From: Coleophoma eucalyptorum
Taxonomy: Eukaryota > Ascomycota > Leotiomycetes > Helotiales > Dermateaceae
Direction of reading: 5' to 3'
DNA: 64,000 bases
Assembly (NCBI GenBank): GCA_026120035.1
Contig: JALRME010000021.1
Span: forward strand, 496,001-560,000
Of this stretch, positions 45,215-57,259 are shown in pieces. Position 1 is the first letter of the stretch. Each line of letters begins with the position of its first letter. A program made the position numbers and the translations under genes. The notes under the pieces were generated by a model. It saw nothing but the letters and a program-made list of their open reading frames with translations. It was not told the origin of the DNA and searched no databases.

Positions 45215-46692
45215 ATGATGGATCTCAAGGAGATCGAAAAACGGTGTCGGGAATACACAGAAAGTGTTATTGGACGAGCAAGCGCACATCCGTTCTATCA
45301 ACAAATCACCAGCAATCCAAAATACGCAGTATATGGACTTGGGTTATCATGTCTTGCATTATGGCTATTGTTTCAAGTCGCACAGTTGTTCAAGAAGCCG
45401 ACAACAAGTCGAGCAGCAACACCCGACTTAGAAAAGCCAGCAGCAAGAAAGTTTAAGGCACCGCCAAGAGAACCCGGAGGTCAGTATACTTAGTCATATT
45501 GGCTAGACAGTTTACTGACACTTGACTTAGTCTGGATGCCTTTGGACTTCAAGCGGCCAAAAGCAGAACCTCTCCTTGAGTGGAACGTTCACACAACGAA
45601 ACCACAGCCATACCGTCCTTTCAGATGGGGCAAGTACCATATCACTATGGGATTGCGAAACATGAATTGGAATGATTGGATAGGTGCGTTGCGATGGGAG
45701 TGATTGATAGTCTTGGAACAATTTGATTGACTTATTGTACAGAGCTTGACAACCACTACTTGAAATTCCACGCAGACAAAGCAAGGCGAATAGAAGAACG
45801 AGGGAGCAAATGTTGCTACACAGATCCATCAGTCTATGACGGCGCTATTGAGCTCCTCGAGGAATTATGCGACTATCTTCCCGAACGTTACCCGACACTT
45901 TTCAAAAGGACAGCTGTAGGCATGGACAACATTGTTACGAAAGAGTCATTCAATATTGTCGAAAGGCCGCTTGCTGAAGATCCTATGCAAATGGCTGCTC
46001 GCTGGACCCAAGATGATCTTGCTGTCATGTTTGAGAAGGAGGATGGGCAGTACTACTTGCTTGCTGGAGCTATCCTACTGGCGGGCTTCTGGAAGCTTGA
46101 GGATAAGCTCGGTATGCCATTGAGCGAGATCCATACTTCCGGAGATGTGCCTGGCTACAGGGAAAAACTCGAGAAGGGAATGATGAACTTTATGAGGAGA
46201 TTGCAGCCCAATGGACCAATGCTAAGAGTAAGTACACCGGCTATCCAAGACAACCATCGACAAGACTGACTTTATGGTTAGAACAACTATTTTATCCAAG
46301 TCGATGATGACCTCGCCTGGTCAAGCAGCATTGGTGACGAAGACGGAGAAGAGGGAACTGTCGGCTGGTTTACTGCCGAGAAGAACAAGGCGATTCAACA
46401 CCACTACTTCCGATCAGAACGTCAAAGTCTACGAAGACTTCCTCGCTCCGGTGGTATTGTTTTCACCATCCGTACTTATTTCCATCCAATTACCGAGATC
46501 TGCGAAGAGCCATATGTTCCTGGTAGACTAGCGAGTGCAGTTAGAAGCTGGGGTGACGACGTTAGTAAGTACAAGGGCAAGGAGCGTTATGAGGATGTAT
46601 TGTTGGAGTACTTGGATCAGAAGCATAAAGAGCAACTTGAGAATGGTCTGGATATGGCGAAGGAGGAGGAGGTCACAGCATATCCATTCTAG
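45215..46692 (+). CDS. Heme-dependent oxidative N-demethylase-like protein (DUF3445/HODM)
   Basis: Four exons, 45215..45479, 45531..45683, 45743..46227 and 46282..46692, 437 aa; the last exon has no start codon of its own and joins in phase 0. A single membrane helix (~residues 40-60, YAVYGLGLSCLALWLLFQVA) precedes the HODM domain. Family strings: YRPFRWGKYHITMGLRNMNWNDWIELDNHY, LEELCDYLPERYP, ARWTQDDLAVM, AGAILLAGFWKLEDKLGMPLSEIHTSGDVPGY and RNNYFIQVDDDLAW. The family includes bacterial dimethylamine demethylases; the fungal role is unknown. Possibly ER-anchored like a P450. Confidence 0.87.
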
Positions 46693-47030
46693 GAGTCTTT
46701 ACAATTGGTTTTGCAGTTTTTAAGCGAATGTTTACCAAACAATCCATTAAGGGAGTTGACGGATCAATCGAAGAGAAGCAAACAAATAATGAATGCTCAT
46801 CCTTTACTACCTTGCTCACTGATGATTCATGCTTGTGTGGTAATACCTCTTCTCACCAACTGAGGTTGCTGGTAGCAAACCAACTTGCGGCATACACGTA
46901 GCGTACAACTAATTTGAAAGCGAATTACTGTCGAAAACTTGTGATTCAAGCATAATCTACATAAGATTGAATGGAGTACAATCAGGAAAATTATTGCAGG
47001 CTAGAACAGCTAAAGGAACATCATTATCGG
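46693..47030. other. Convergent 3' intergenic region
   Basis: Spacer between the DUF3445 stop and the subtilase stop. Nothing recognised. Confidence 0.5.
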
Positions 47031-49558
47031 CTATGCAAATACAATTCCTGTTAACTCGGAAATTCCAGCAGAGTCTGTTATTACTCCCGCAGAATCCACC
47101 GTAGCCGTTGCCGAAACCGTAGCTGTTGCTGAAACCGCGACGGTACTCGACTCTATTACAACTATGGAAGAGGGCTGCACCCCATTCCATGCCGCCTTTC
47201 CTGCGCCAGATGCTCTTGGATATGCCATCGACACTATAGTATCTCTAACATTCTGTGCTACACTGCCAGCTTTTGTCAGATTTGGATCATCTCCGAGAGC
47301 GAGAAGATATGCTGCAAGTCCAGCCACCGCGGGAGCAGCTAAGAAGTTGATGTTAACCAGAGTTTTTCTTTTTCAAAATAGGGAACACATACCGAAAGAA
47401 GTGCCGTCGATATCTTGATCGAATCCTGATGGATCTCCGCTTGCACAGTTGATGTTCACACCAGGAGCCATGACTGTAACCAATGGGCCGCCCTTGGAGA
47501 AGCTAGCATTGGCACCACTTTCGTCAATAGCACCGACATTCATGATAGGATATTTGTTTGCAAGGAGCTGTGGATATTCATTAATATCAACACCATCCTA
47601 AGGAAGTGTCAGTTAGTGTATCCACATGTTCCATTTATCAAAACGTACATCATCGTTACCAGCCGAAGCTACGACTACGACGTCCAATTTTGTGGTTGCT
47701 GACAGCCACTTGTCCATAAAATTTACAATAGAAGGGTGTTTAGTCTCAACTACATGCAGTTAGTCACGAGAACCAGAACTGGACAGGCATTATCTAAAGA
47801 TCAACTTACCGCCTCTTGAGAGGTTTATAACGGCCTTCCCTTGCAGAGAATTGGCTAGGACGTCAGCCAAGATCTCATTCAGGCCGGAGACACTGTCTTT
47901 AAGTGTTTCCTTGGCTTTGACGATGACCAAATTGGCATTCTTGACTACTCCGTATACAGGTCCGTTGACCTTGGAGCCGGCACATGAGCCGTGGCTGTCC
48001 TCATTCTCATCGCTTTCGCTTGCAGCAGCCTTTTCTGATTCTGCGAAGATCCATCGAGGTGGATCTCCTCCCATTTTCTTGTACTCCTGTTCGATCGTTA
48101 GTCATCAAGCTTCTCACGGAAACCTGTGGGGGTTTACGAACATCAGACGCTGTTCCAAATCCACTGTCCAGAACGTAGACCGTAATACCGGTCCCGGAAG
48201 AATCGTCATAGTTGTAGTCCGTCATACTTGCAATATCCTCGTCCGGACTTTGTGAGATTCTCAAAAGCTCAGGACGGGCGCTAGCTTGTGAAACTAAAGC
48301 ACGAGGGAGTATGTGACGTCGAGCTTTTAGGCCAGTCTTCGTCGGTTTCTCTATGGGAGAATCGCTGATTGGTCCGTCATCAACTACTCCACCAACCTAT
48401 GTGTGTATTAGCCGGGCAAAGTCTTTACTGCAAGGACAGGTAGGAACAAACAAGAGAGCTTGCAATCAATGTAGCATTTTGCGAGGTTGTAATGTTTGCA
48501 GTTGCAAATTGAAGTCCATCCCCAGATAGATAAGAGGCGATATAGTTATCCACTCCTAAAGTGTTGTTGAGAAGCGCTATTAGATTATCATCATCCGCCG
48601 TCGTATGCGTTTCCTGAGGGAATATGATGACAGGAGTTGGAGTTTCACTCGGAACCCGAGAACTGCTTGAGGAAGAGCTGCTTGAGCTGGAGCTTGAACG
48701 AGAAGAAGTGGAGCTAGATATTGAAGACTTCGATGTAGATGTTGACTTTGGGTTATCGGTTGTCGGGCTAGGATCATTTGGGTTGGATGGTTCAGCAGCT
48801 ACAGTTGTTGCTCCTGCAGCAATAGGGGTCAAGACTCCAGAGACACTGATAAAACCCCCTCCAGCCCCTGCGATCACTACTGTTCCAGGAAGGACAACGA
48901 TTGTTGTTCCTCCGCTAACTGTAGTGGTGGCGGCGGGAGCCGTACTTGTTGTGCTAGTACTTGTACTGGGGTTCTTTGTTGTAGATGGTGGTGTTGTTAC
49001 TGGAGGTGCAGATGTAGATCCTGAGCTAGAACTTGTACTAGATCTTGTTGTTGAAGACGATGGATTTGTTGATAGAGGTACAGAGCTAGAACTCGTGGAA
49101 AGGGAACTAGATCTCGAGCTAGTGCTTGTACTAGGTTTTGTTGCTGAAGACGATGGCTTTGTTGCTGGAGATACAGAGCCAGAACTTGTGAAAATAGAAC
49201 TAGAACTTGAGCTAGTTTTTGTACTAGATTTTGTTGTTGGAGGTACGGAGCTGGAATTTGAGCTGGAACGGGAGCTAATGGTTACCATCGTAGATCTTAA
49301 GGACGAGGTCGAAGAGTTACTGGATTTTGAAAGGGGGGAGATTGATTTGGATTTTGAAGAGCTTGCGGATCGCAAAGAGGAAGTTGAAGAGTGCAAGGTA
49401 ATAGTAGAGTTTAGTAATGACGTTGCAACAGCTGTGGTTTCTGTCCCAATGCTAGATGCGGTTCCAGATATAGTTGCTCGTGGGTTGATCTGAGCTGGTG
49501 ATGCTGAGATGCAAGCGAGGAGACTAAGGCCCGCGAGAAAGGATACATCAAATTTCAT
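47031..49558 (-). CDS. Secreted subtilisin-like serine protease (S8) with mucin-like N-terminal region
   Basis: Six exons, complement(47031..47338, 47393..47597, 47649..47749, 47810..48086, 48142..48396, 48452..49558), 750 aa. Signal peptide ~1-19 (MKFDVSFLAGLSLLACISAS). Residues ~25-300 are a Ser/Thr/Pro-rich mucin-like stretch. A short globular piece at ~315-375 could be a divergent I9-type propeptide. The S8 domain follows: YVLDSGF (Asp), EDSHGSCAGSKVNG (His), VVVASAGNDD (oxyanion Asn) and DGTSFAAP with the catalytic Ser, the last assembled across an intron. The triad is intact. The C-terminal ~50 residues contain SATATV repeats. Confidence 0.87.
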
Positions 49559-50909
49559 CTTGGAATAAATATATAACAAGTACGATAGGTTTATATAGGG
49601 CAAGAGCGATATAAAGTAGCAGTTAAGCAGTGAATGAATGTGTTAGCGATAGCATGAATGAATAAGGAATGAGATATTGCCAAGTGGCGGATATAAGTTG
49701 GAGTAGGGACTAGAAATAAAAAAAAACATTCAAAGGCGAAAGAGGTTACCTTTATAACTTCAAGGTCGTATCAGAGCAGCACCGCCAGAGTCGGACGTCA
49801 TATAGAGAAATCCTACAACAAGGAATCCTGCTGAGCGCCCAACGTCAAATACGATTATAAAGCAACTACACCATGATTAAGATGGAATATAACAACATAC
49901 TATACGGGATGTGAAAGTGAATGTCATTGAATGATTGCAGGCCTCGAACCATAGGTTCCGTTCAAAACAATTGGCATTCAGGATCCCGCTGTCAGCAGCG
50001 GGGGATAAGAGAGATGAATATGAGACGAACGCTATCTCGGGCAGGTTTACATAAATTCGAGGGGCGCTTTGTGTGTTTCATCGTGCCAAGGAAGGAGCAG
50101 TAATAAGTGAAATGTGGTACTTAAGCTTTCTGCTGCGTGGCTCATCGAAGGATTTGGATTAATACGTCGCTTAATTGAATTCTATGTAGCGAGCGGTTGA
50201 GAAGCCAAGAAGTGAACTGCGGAAGACTTGAACGTATTTAAATGCCCATTGAACATCAATACAGGTCATAGGCGATGATGTTGTCGTTGGAATCTACGCC
50301 TTCATAGAGTGAGCTGTTGACTGCGCTGATACGCCTTTTCGAAATATCGCTCCTCAAACGCTGAGATTAAGGATCACCAGGAATCTCTGAGAAGTAAACT
50401 TCTGAGATAAATTTTTACAGCAATTGTTCATCCCTCATTATGCCGCTGAAGAGATCTTGCGCTGAAGAATTAGGGTAGGAGAGATGTTTTGAGGGCGGAT
50501 TTCTTGAGCAGGGGTTTGCATAGCCATCTCGTGTTATGGTTTCTGATCTCTGAGTTAGGCGGAATCCTTCAACTGTTTTCATTTCTCGTAGTATCATTTT
50601 AGGGCGTCACAAATTTATCGACGACTTCTTTCATCAAGAATGAGGGGATGTCAAATTATGAACCAATCAAAGCGAAATCGTTAAAGAATATTATTGCAAC
50701 TTATAGTTGATGTCAGGACTCTTGAGTATGTCAACCATTGAACAGCTGATATTTGTATTTTTAGGCCCTTGGTGGGCTGGTCGCATAACGAAATGTATCC
50801 CACCCAAGCCAGAGATGTACTTCTCCTAAAACGCCATCATAAATCATCACGATTATCCCCAGCAAAAGTAGAATATACACAGTGGGTTAACGAGGACTCT
50901 GTAAGAAGT
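49559..50909. other. Long intergenic region
   Basis: About 1.35 kb upstream of the subtilase, downstream of MAD1 (both minus strand). It must contain the subtilase promoter and MAD1 3' UTR. No further features. Confidence 0.45.
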
Positions 50910-53262
50910 TTATACATCAATTCTCTTGGTCACTCCATCTTCTCCAACCCGTTGTTCCTCGAAAAATTCCAAGGTCAAAGCCGCCAATAAACAGGGAATA
51001 CTTCCTCTATCCTTAACCCAAAATTTAATCTGGTCATATATTTTCTTCGCAAACGCACTCTGCGGTCCTCCGCTAACCTTCATCGTTCCGTTCTCTCCGT
51101 CGAATACGATACTGTTCTCGTCGTCTCCTCTGCTGGGATAGTAAAAGGAAGTTACTCTCATTTTGCCATTTGGCAAAAAAACAACGTCCCAGCCCAGTAG
51201 GGATGACACAGCCTCACGAAACTCGGTGGTTTTAGAAGCCCAGACCTTCTTCAGCCGATCATTTCGTGTCTTCTCCGAACTCAAGGACTGGAGAGCATCG
51301 CGTACGTCCCGCTGAGCGGCTTCTAGGGCGGATAAGGGTACGGATTGAGGTTTGCCTTTCTGGATTTGTAAAAGCAAGTCCGCATTTTCCTTGCGCAGAG
51401 AAGTAAGTGTTGACAGCTTGATTGCCTCAAAGTCAGATGTAGGATTAGATCGGAGTGATAGAATTCGGGTCTCTCTTTGCTTGGAGGCGGCTTTAAGGCG
51501 CTCTTGAGACACTGATAACTCTTTCTGTAAAAGCTTTTGAGATGTCTGCAAAGCACTGAGTTCGTCCTGTAACTTGCGATTCTTGCGGGTCAATTGACCA
51601 AGTTGCTCATTGTCCTCAGAAGATGAGCGAGTACGCTTTTGTCCAACGGCCTCGGCAGCTGGAATATTTGTCTCGGATGAGGCTAGGTCAGCTTGTAGTG
51701 TTTGGACTTCTTGTCGATATTGGTCAACAATTTCCTCAAGTTCTTGGATGCGCTGTATCTTCTGTGCATCGACATTTTCCGGCTGGAAAGTAGTCTCTTC
51801 AGTATCAAAAGTGCGTAACTGAGCTCGTAGATATTCCACTTCCTTAATCGCCAATGCTCGTTGTCTTTCCATTCTCAGACGTGCTTTGCTGTCTCCGGCA
51901 CTGGAGGCTGTAGTTTTTGCCTTCTCTAATTGATCCACCAACTTTTTCTTCTCCAATTCAAGGCTTTGAATAATACTTGCCTTCTCAGTGGCATCTGCTT
52001 CTAGGCCACCAAGACGCTCCACCAAAGTCGCTGTCTGAAGGCGCTCTTCGACAAGAGCCCTTGCAATAGCCTCCGGTGAGTCAAATTCAAGCTGGCCGTC
52101 ATCCCCTGCTTGACTTTGTAGATAAGCAGTCCATGCCAATCGTTCATCTTCAAGTCGTTGTCGCTGGATTTGGGCTTCTCCAAGCTCGTTTCGTAGACCT
52201 TCCACGGCGTCAACCTGTCTTTGGAGGGACCGTTTCTCTTCCTCCACCACTTCCACGCTTTTGTGCAGTCGTCGTAGATGCTTTAGTTCTGCGGCCTGTT
52301 CCCGGTTTGCAGCCTCTAAGGTCCTGATATGGGCGACTTGCTCAGTGAGCTCGCGCTTAATGACTCCAAGAGTCTCTGCATCTCCTGTTTGAGCCTTCAA
52401 TCGTAAAACCTCAGCCTCCAATGATCCAATCGTGGAATCCTTCTCAATAACTTGCCGTTGCGACTCTTGCAGAGAGGCTTCACGCACATCAGAATCTTGG
52501 TTCAATTCTTCAATGGTCTTCTGTAGGGTATTGTTCCGGGATTCAAGCTCTGCAGATTTCCGTTCAACTGCTCGAACGCTTTCCTCAGCCTCAGTTTTAA
52601 TATCCTCTATCTCTTCTTCGAGAAGTCTCTTGTTTTCCTCGACATCTCTGACGCGTCTTTCTAGAGTCGACTTCTCGTTGCAGGCCGCATCGCGCAACTC
52701 GGTTAATTCTTTAAGTAGAGATTCGTACTGTCGTATAGCTTTCGCTTTGTCCCCCTCTGCAGCTTGCATTTTCTTAAAATCCTCTTCTCCTTTCCGCCTT
52801 GCATCGCGTAGTTCTGATTCGTGTCGCAGCTTCGTCAATTCTTCCTCTTGCTTATGGGAATCTATCGAATATTGCAGAGACTTGACCTCTGATTTGAGCT
52901 CGTCCATCTCTCGCTTCCTAGCCTCGAAGTCGAAGTCTGGTTCAGGATGCTTGTCCCTGATCGTCTCCCCAGATGCTATTCGCGATTGTCGTCTTGCCGC
53001 CGTGGTTGACTCAGCTCCAGTCAGAAAGTCAAAGGTTGGCTGCGAGTTTGCAGCGCGCATGATGGATATCTATAAGCGCATGGATTTAGCTTTGCTTTTG
53101 AGAATTCTAAGGAGAACTGCGCCTTAAGGTTCGCGCACAACGCCAGACACTTACTCTCGACTGCGCTCTTGGAAGACTGCTGCCCATGCTTGTTCGATGA
53201 CCTCCGGTGACTGAACTTCTTCGGCGCGAAGGGTCCCCATCTTGAGGGGTGTGAGCCCTCAT
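50910..53262 (-). CDS. MAD1: Spindle assembly checkpoint protein Mad1
   Basis: Two exons, complement(50910..53069, 53155..53262), 755 aa. Exon 1 gives a basic Ser/Arg-rich N-terminus (MRAHTPQDGDPSRRRSS); a GTAAGT donor and TAG acceptor join it in phase 0 to ISIMRAANSQ. Residues ~80-560 are one long coiled coil. At ~571-579, RILSLRSNP matches the Mad2-interaction motif; NDRLKKVW at ~640 contains the RLK motif; the C-terminal domain (GWDVVFLPNGKMRVTSFYY to TLEFFEEQR) is the RWD-like Mad1 end. It recruits Mad2 to unattached kinetochores. An upstream ATG in another frame was rejected. Confidence 0.92.
51434..51466 (-). other. Mad2-interaction motif of MAD1
   Basis: Encodes RILSLRSNPTS. Basic residue, two or more aliphatics and a Pro seven to eight residues on, as in the known Mad2 closure motif of Mad1. 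Confidence 0.7.
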
Positions 53263-54376
53263 ATCTATGTCCTTGTCGTAATGCTGGTGAAAGTGTCGTT
53301 GTTGGATCTAGGTAGAGAGAGCTTTGCAAACGTCGAACAAACTATATCACGTGCAGAAAACAAAGTCTCGGTTGGCATGGTGAATTCAAGTGACGGCAAA
53401 CGGAGCTTCTCTTAGATATCTCACAGCTTTCCAGATTCATGGGACACCACATCACTATCATCCAGACGATCCCAAGAACCAGTGCCATCTCAACGTGGGA
53501 ATTCATTCAGGCATAGGGCATTGCCATGTTTCTTATCGTTATCGATGTCCTCTCTTGGTCGAGGCTCGAATGATAAAACGTTCCGAAAAGTGCTGTATGT
53601 CTCTTCCATATTTACGACGCCCGGCAGATTTAGTTCTTGATCGCCACCTTAGTTGTCACATCATTTATGAAATATCATGGTTTCCCACTCAATTCTCGTG
53701 TTGTGTCCTGATTTTGATTGGAACAATTGTTCAGAAGATGGGCTCTTCATTCACCGACTGTCTCTCTATAAGCCAACAGCTTAGAGCTCCTGTCCACCCA
53801 TCATTAGTTTAACATCGACCTTATTAGCTGCATATTTTCCCGCCTCAGAGGAGCATTCCAGCAGATATCGTTTCGAAAATGGCCTTCCCAAGCTTCAGAA
53901 GCTCTGGTTGCAAACACGGAGCTGTACAACCCATGACCTTGAGCTCTAGCATCCGAATACAGAATGGAGTATATCTCAGAATCCCAGTCGGCTCAATCAA
54001 CCACCTATTTCTACGTCAATCGCGAGCAGCCAAGTGCAGGTCCAGTCCGTCCTTTGCCCAGGCTGTCCCAACTCACATCATCGGCGGGTACCTGAATCGT
54101 ACCCTGCCCCGCAACCAGATTATGTCATTCGTGGAGCTAGGGCCATACGTATCCCGAATCCCCGGCAGCATCTGCGGGTACTGGCTTAGGTCAGCAGCAA
54201 TCGCAATCGTTATTCGTTGTGAAGCTTGCCAGCTTCTCTTCAACTTCCTTAGGTTCCGTCTCTCTTCCCGCTCCATGGCTTTTTACCTGCGGTGACCTTT
54301 CTGCGGCATCTGCTGCACCCATTCCAATCCATTCTGTACTCCGAGAACCGCCCACAAACACGCCCCAGTCGTTACA
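53263..54376. promoter_or_regulatory. Divergent region MAD1 / TAM41 with cryptic coding-like frames
   Basis: About 1.1 kb between the MAD1 and TAM41 starts. Unlike other spacers here, the right third (53960-54376) shows Ser/Ala/Pro-rich open frames, described separately. The 138-codon frame from 53879 begins with ATG but looks like a shadow of them. Confidence 0.4.
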
Positions 54377-54401
54377 ATGTCTTTCCTGCGGCCACCTGTA
54401 A
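53964..54401 (+). CDS. Possible small spliced ORF overlapping the TAM41 start
   Basis: A tentative model of exons 53964..54087 and 54169..54401 (81-nt intron, GTACCT to CAG, phase kept) encodes 118 residues. Start MEYISESQSAQSTTYFYVNRE; later GTGLGQQQSQSLFVVKLASF; the end is SLQCLSCGHL with a CxxC. It runs 25 nt into TAM41 in another frame. If the TAM41 first intron (54398-54465) is also spliced from this transcript, the end changes to GHLFLRAPDRT. No family recognised. The alternative is a GC-rich 5' UTR with chance open frames. Confidence 0.2.
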
Positions 54402-56028
54402 GTTACCAGCAAGCTGTTTGACAACCTTGAAATGGTTTCAATTACTTATGTTGCTTGTACAACAGGTTCTTGAGAGCGCCGGATCGAACGTAACAGCTCG
54501 GCTACTACCGGCGAGACCTTATACAGTGCTCTGGAGTTCTGGTGGAGCTGGAAGGTACATCAACACGAGGAGAGCTTATGCTTCCAAAGCAGAGAAGGAC
54601 GATGGATCTACTCAGGACAGAGTCAACAGCGAGCAAGCTTCAGATGCAACAACCTCAACAGCTTCTAGCAGTTCGTCTTCGCCTAGCCCAGCGTCTTCGA
54701 GCTCTCCATCTAACCCAACTTCATCTACGAGTAGCTTTCTAGCGGACTGGGAGGACAACACGAACATGAACATTACGGATTTCAAACAATTACCACATGC
54801 GAACTTTGGTGTGAACCAACATATGAAGATCAATGCAGACTTCAAAGAAGCACTAAGACAAATGCTCTGGCAATTCCGAGCCCCAATCCGATATGCTTTT
54901 GCTTACGGGTCTGGTGTTTTTCCACAGGAGAAGGACGTTGGAATACCCTCGTCCAGCCGGACGTCAATTCATCCACATGCACCAGAGGCGATCCAGAAGG
55001 CCCAAGGGAGCACACCGAAGATGATCGATTTTATATTTGGTGTGTCATACACACAACACTGGCACGCATTGAATCTACAACAGCACCGGGATCATTACTC
55101 AGCTCTCGGTTCATTCGGATCAGCTGCTGTATCTGCTGTACAGGACAAATGGGGTGCTGGCGTCTATTTCAACCCGTATGTCAATATCAATGGCACACTT
55201 GTCAAGTATGGAGTTGTGAATCTGGATACTTTATGTCGCGATCTTTCCACCTGGGACACTCTCTACCTTGCTGGCCGTCTCCATAAGCCTGTCAAAATCC
55301 TCAGAGATGATGCTCGAGTTCGGGTGGCCAACCAAATCAATCTCATGGCTGCCCTACGCACTGCTTTGCTACTTCTCCCAGAGACATTTACGGAAGAACA
55401 GCTGTATGGAACTATTGCAAGTATCTCCTACATGGGAGACCCGCGCATGTCTCTTCCAACAGAAAATCCTTCAAAAGTTGCCAATATTGTAGGAAACAAC
55501 CTACCTAATTTCCGCTATCTGTACTCGCCATTAATCGATAATCTTCCAAATGTCTCTTTCACTGATTCCAAGTGCTCTGATCCAGACTGGACCTGGGATC
55601 CAACCGCTAATGTACGACTACACCAAGACATGGACCCGGTCAAGCGTGGGAACATGGTCCGTCGACTACCAAAAGCATTCCGGGCCAAGCTTTACTTTCA
55701 GTATCAGTCCAAGTTCGAGATCCCCCGAGCAGAATTCGACAATATGATGGAGAGTACTACAAATGAGGATTCCATGAGGATCAGCCGCCGTGAAGGAGGA
55801 GGGTTCGAACGCCGGATAGCCTTACAGCCGCAAGAAGATCTACGTACTGAAGTCCGAGGCGTTATTAAGAAGACTGTTTGGTGGCCTAGCACCAGTCAAA
55901 CCTTGAAAGGTCCTTTCACCGGTGGTATTCGGAGAACGTGGCGATACGTAAGCGAAAAGATGTCTAAATATCGGGACGGCAAGGCGAAAGCTGCAGCTGA
56001 TGCTAAGGCTGCTAAGGAGGAGGAGTGA
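54377..56028 (+). CDS. TAM41: Mitochondrial phosphatidate cytidylyltransferase Tam41
   Basis: Two exons, 54377..54397 (only seven codons, MSFLRPP) and 54466..56028, 527 aa. The GTAAGT donor and CAG acceptor are strong, and the join makes an Arg-rich N-terminus (ARLLPARPYTV ... RRAYASK) fitting a mitochondrial presequence. A ~40-residue Ser/Thr run follows. The enzyme domain has RYAFAYGSGVF (nucleotidyltransferase GS motif), KMIDFIFGV (Asp of the DxD-like pair), HRDHYS, YGVVNLDTLCRDL, LAGRLHKPV and DPRMSL. It makes CDP-diacylglycerol in the inner membrane for cardiolipin synthesis. The C-terminus is Lys/Ala-rich. Without this intron the frame would extend upstream only from a GTG. Confidence 0.93.
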
Positions 56029-57259
56029 AATTGCTGACTGGGGCAAATAAGAAAAGCAAGGCCCTGGGTTCCTGACGGATGACAGGTCTCATCGCTTGCC
56101 TCGCCAGCACTGTATGCATGGCAAAGAAGGACATAGAGTCATGAAGAGCAGACATGCTTGTACATATGGACACAGAGCCGACGGGCTAAGATGTATATGT
56201 ACACTGATGCTCACGACTTGGCTATGGTTGATCAAGTAAGATATCTAACAAGATCACAGCAATCTACTTTTCTTTTGTTACACAGGGGAGAGAACCGGGC
56301 ATAGGGTTTCCTGGACTCGCATAAGCGTCAACGCTCAAGCAAGCATTGGGAGGAATGGCGCATGCTCAAATAGAGCAACCAACTGACTTGACAGCTTTGT
56401 CACAGTAGTTAAAAGCCACAGAAAAAAATTAAGCGATATGAAAAATGAATCATCATAACAAATGCCGTTACGCATATACTTCCCTAGTCTTGATAGACTG
56501 TTCTGAAAATAAGTGACAGGTAAGGTAGGTGCAGACATGCAGACAAAGAGCAAGAACTCTTCCCCTGACAGAGAGTAGCTTTTTCTTTCTTGGCTTGATT
56601 CAATGAACCATAAGTCATTTATTTATTTCATAACCCTCCATTACCAAGGTAACCAATGCATTCACGCAACCAATTAACCTACAATAAATACCAATCCTTA
56701 TCACCTCTATCTTATCAGCAACGCCAAATTCCTCCGCCAGATCATCGTCTTCCCTTCCCCTATGAAGGTAGTTCTTAACCTTATTATGAAAATGCACTTT
56801 ATAAAGAGAGCTTCGCTTTGCACAAGGTAAAATGTGGGTTCATTTCATTGTTATAGTCATTATAAGAGCGTGTTGTTGCTACAACTTTCGCCCCCTGTTC
56901 CATTCCAGCCCATCCGGTGTTTTATCGTATGCTATCCTTCATTTGCCATCTTATGGCATGGTATTCGCTTGAGGGATGTAATCGATTCCATCCTCTCATC
57001 CAAGCCATATTCTTCACTCTGTCTGGTGTCTGTGTGCTATCCTTCATATACAGAACGCAGCATATTTGTGTGCATCCCATACCATCTCTTGAACGTTCTC
57101 TTAACTGACCCCTCCTATGTGAGGACTAGGTGAAGAGTAACAAAATAACCATATATAGAACCCGCCAGCGCCACGTCAGTTTCGCTTCAGAACGTAGCAT
57201 ACAACATTATCGTAATAGTAAAGAGCCGACCAACCCAAATCTCTTACACTGACTCTCAT
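56029..57259. other. Convergent intergenic region
   Basis: About 1.2 kb between the TAM41 and NIPA-like stop codons. Only short frames without features; long 3' UTRs likely. Confidence 0.5.

Noticed and set aside
48624..49493. 289-codon plus-strand frame rich in Glu/Leu/Val
   Set aside because: Antisense shadow of the Ser/Thr-rich exon 1 of the subtilase; the composition is what reverse-complemented Ser codons give.
52432..53127. 231-codon plus frame, Ser/Arg-rich
   Set aside because: Antisense shadow of the MAD1 coiled coil.
53879..54295. 138-codon plus frame starting MAFPSFRSS
   Set aside because: Composition less protein-like than the overlapping frame from 53964, no motif; kept only as part of the cryptic-frame finding.
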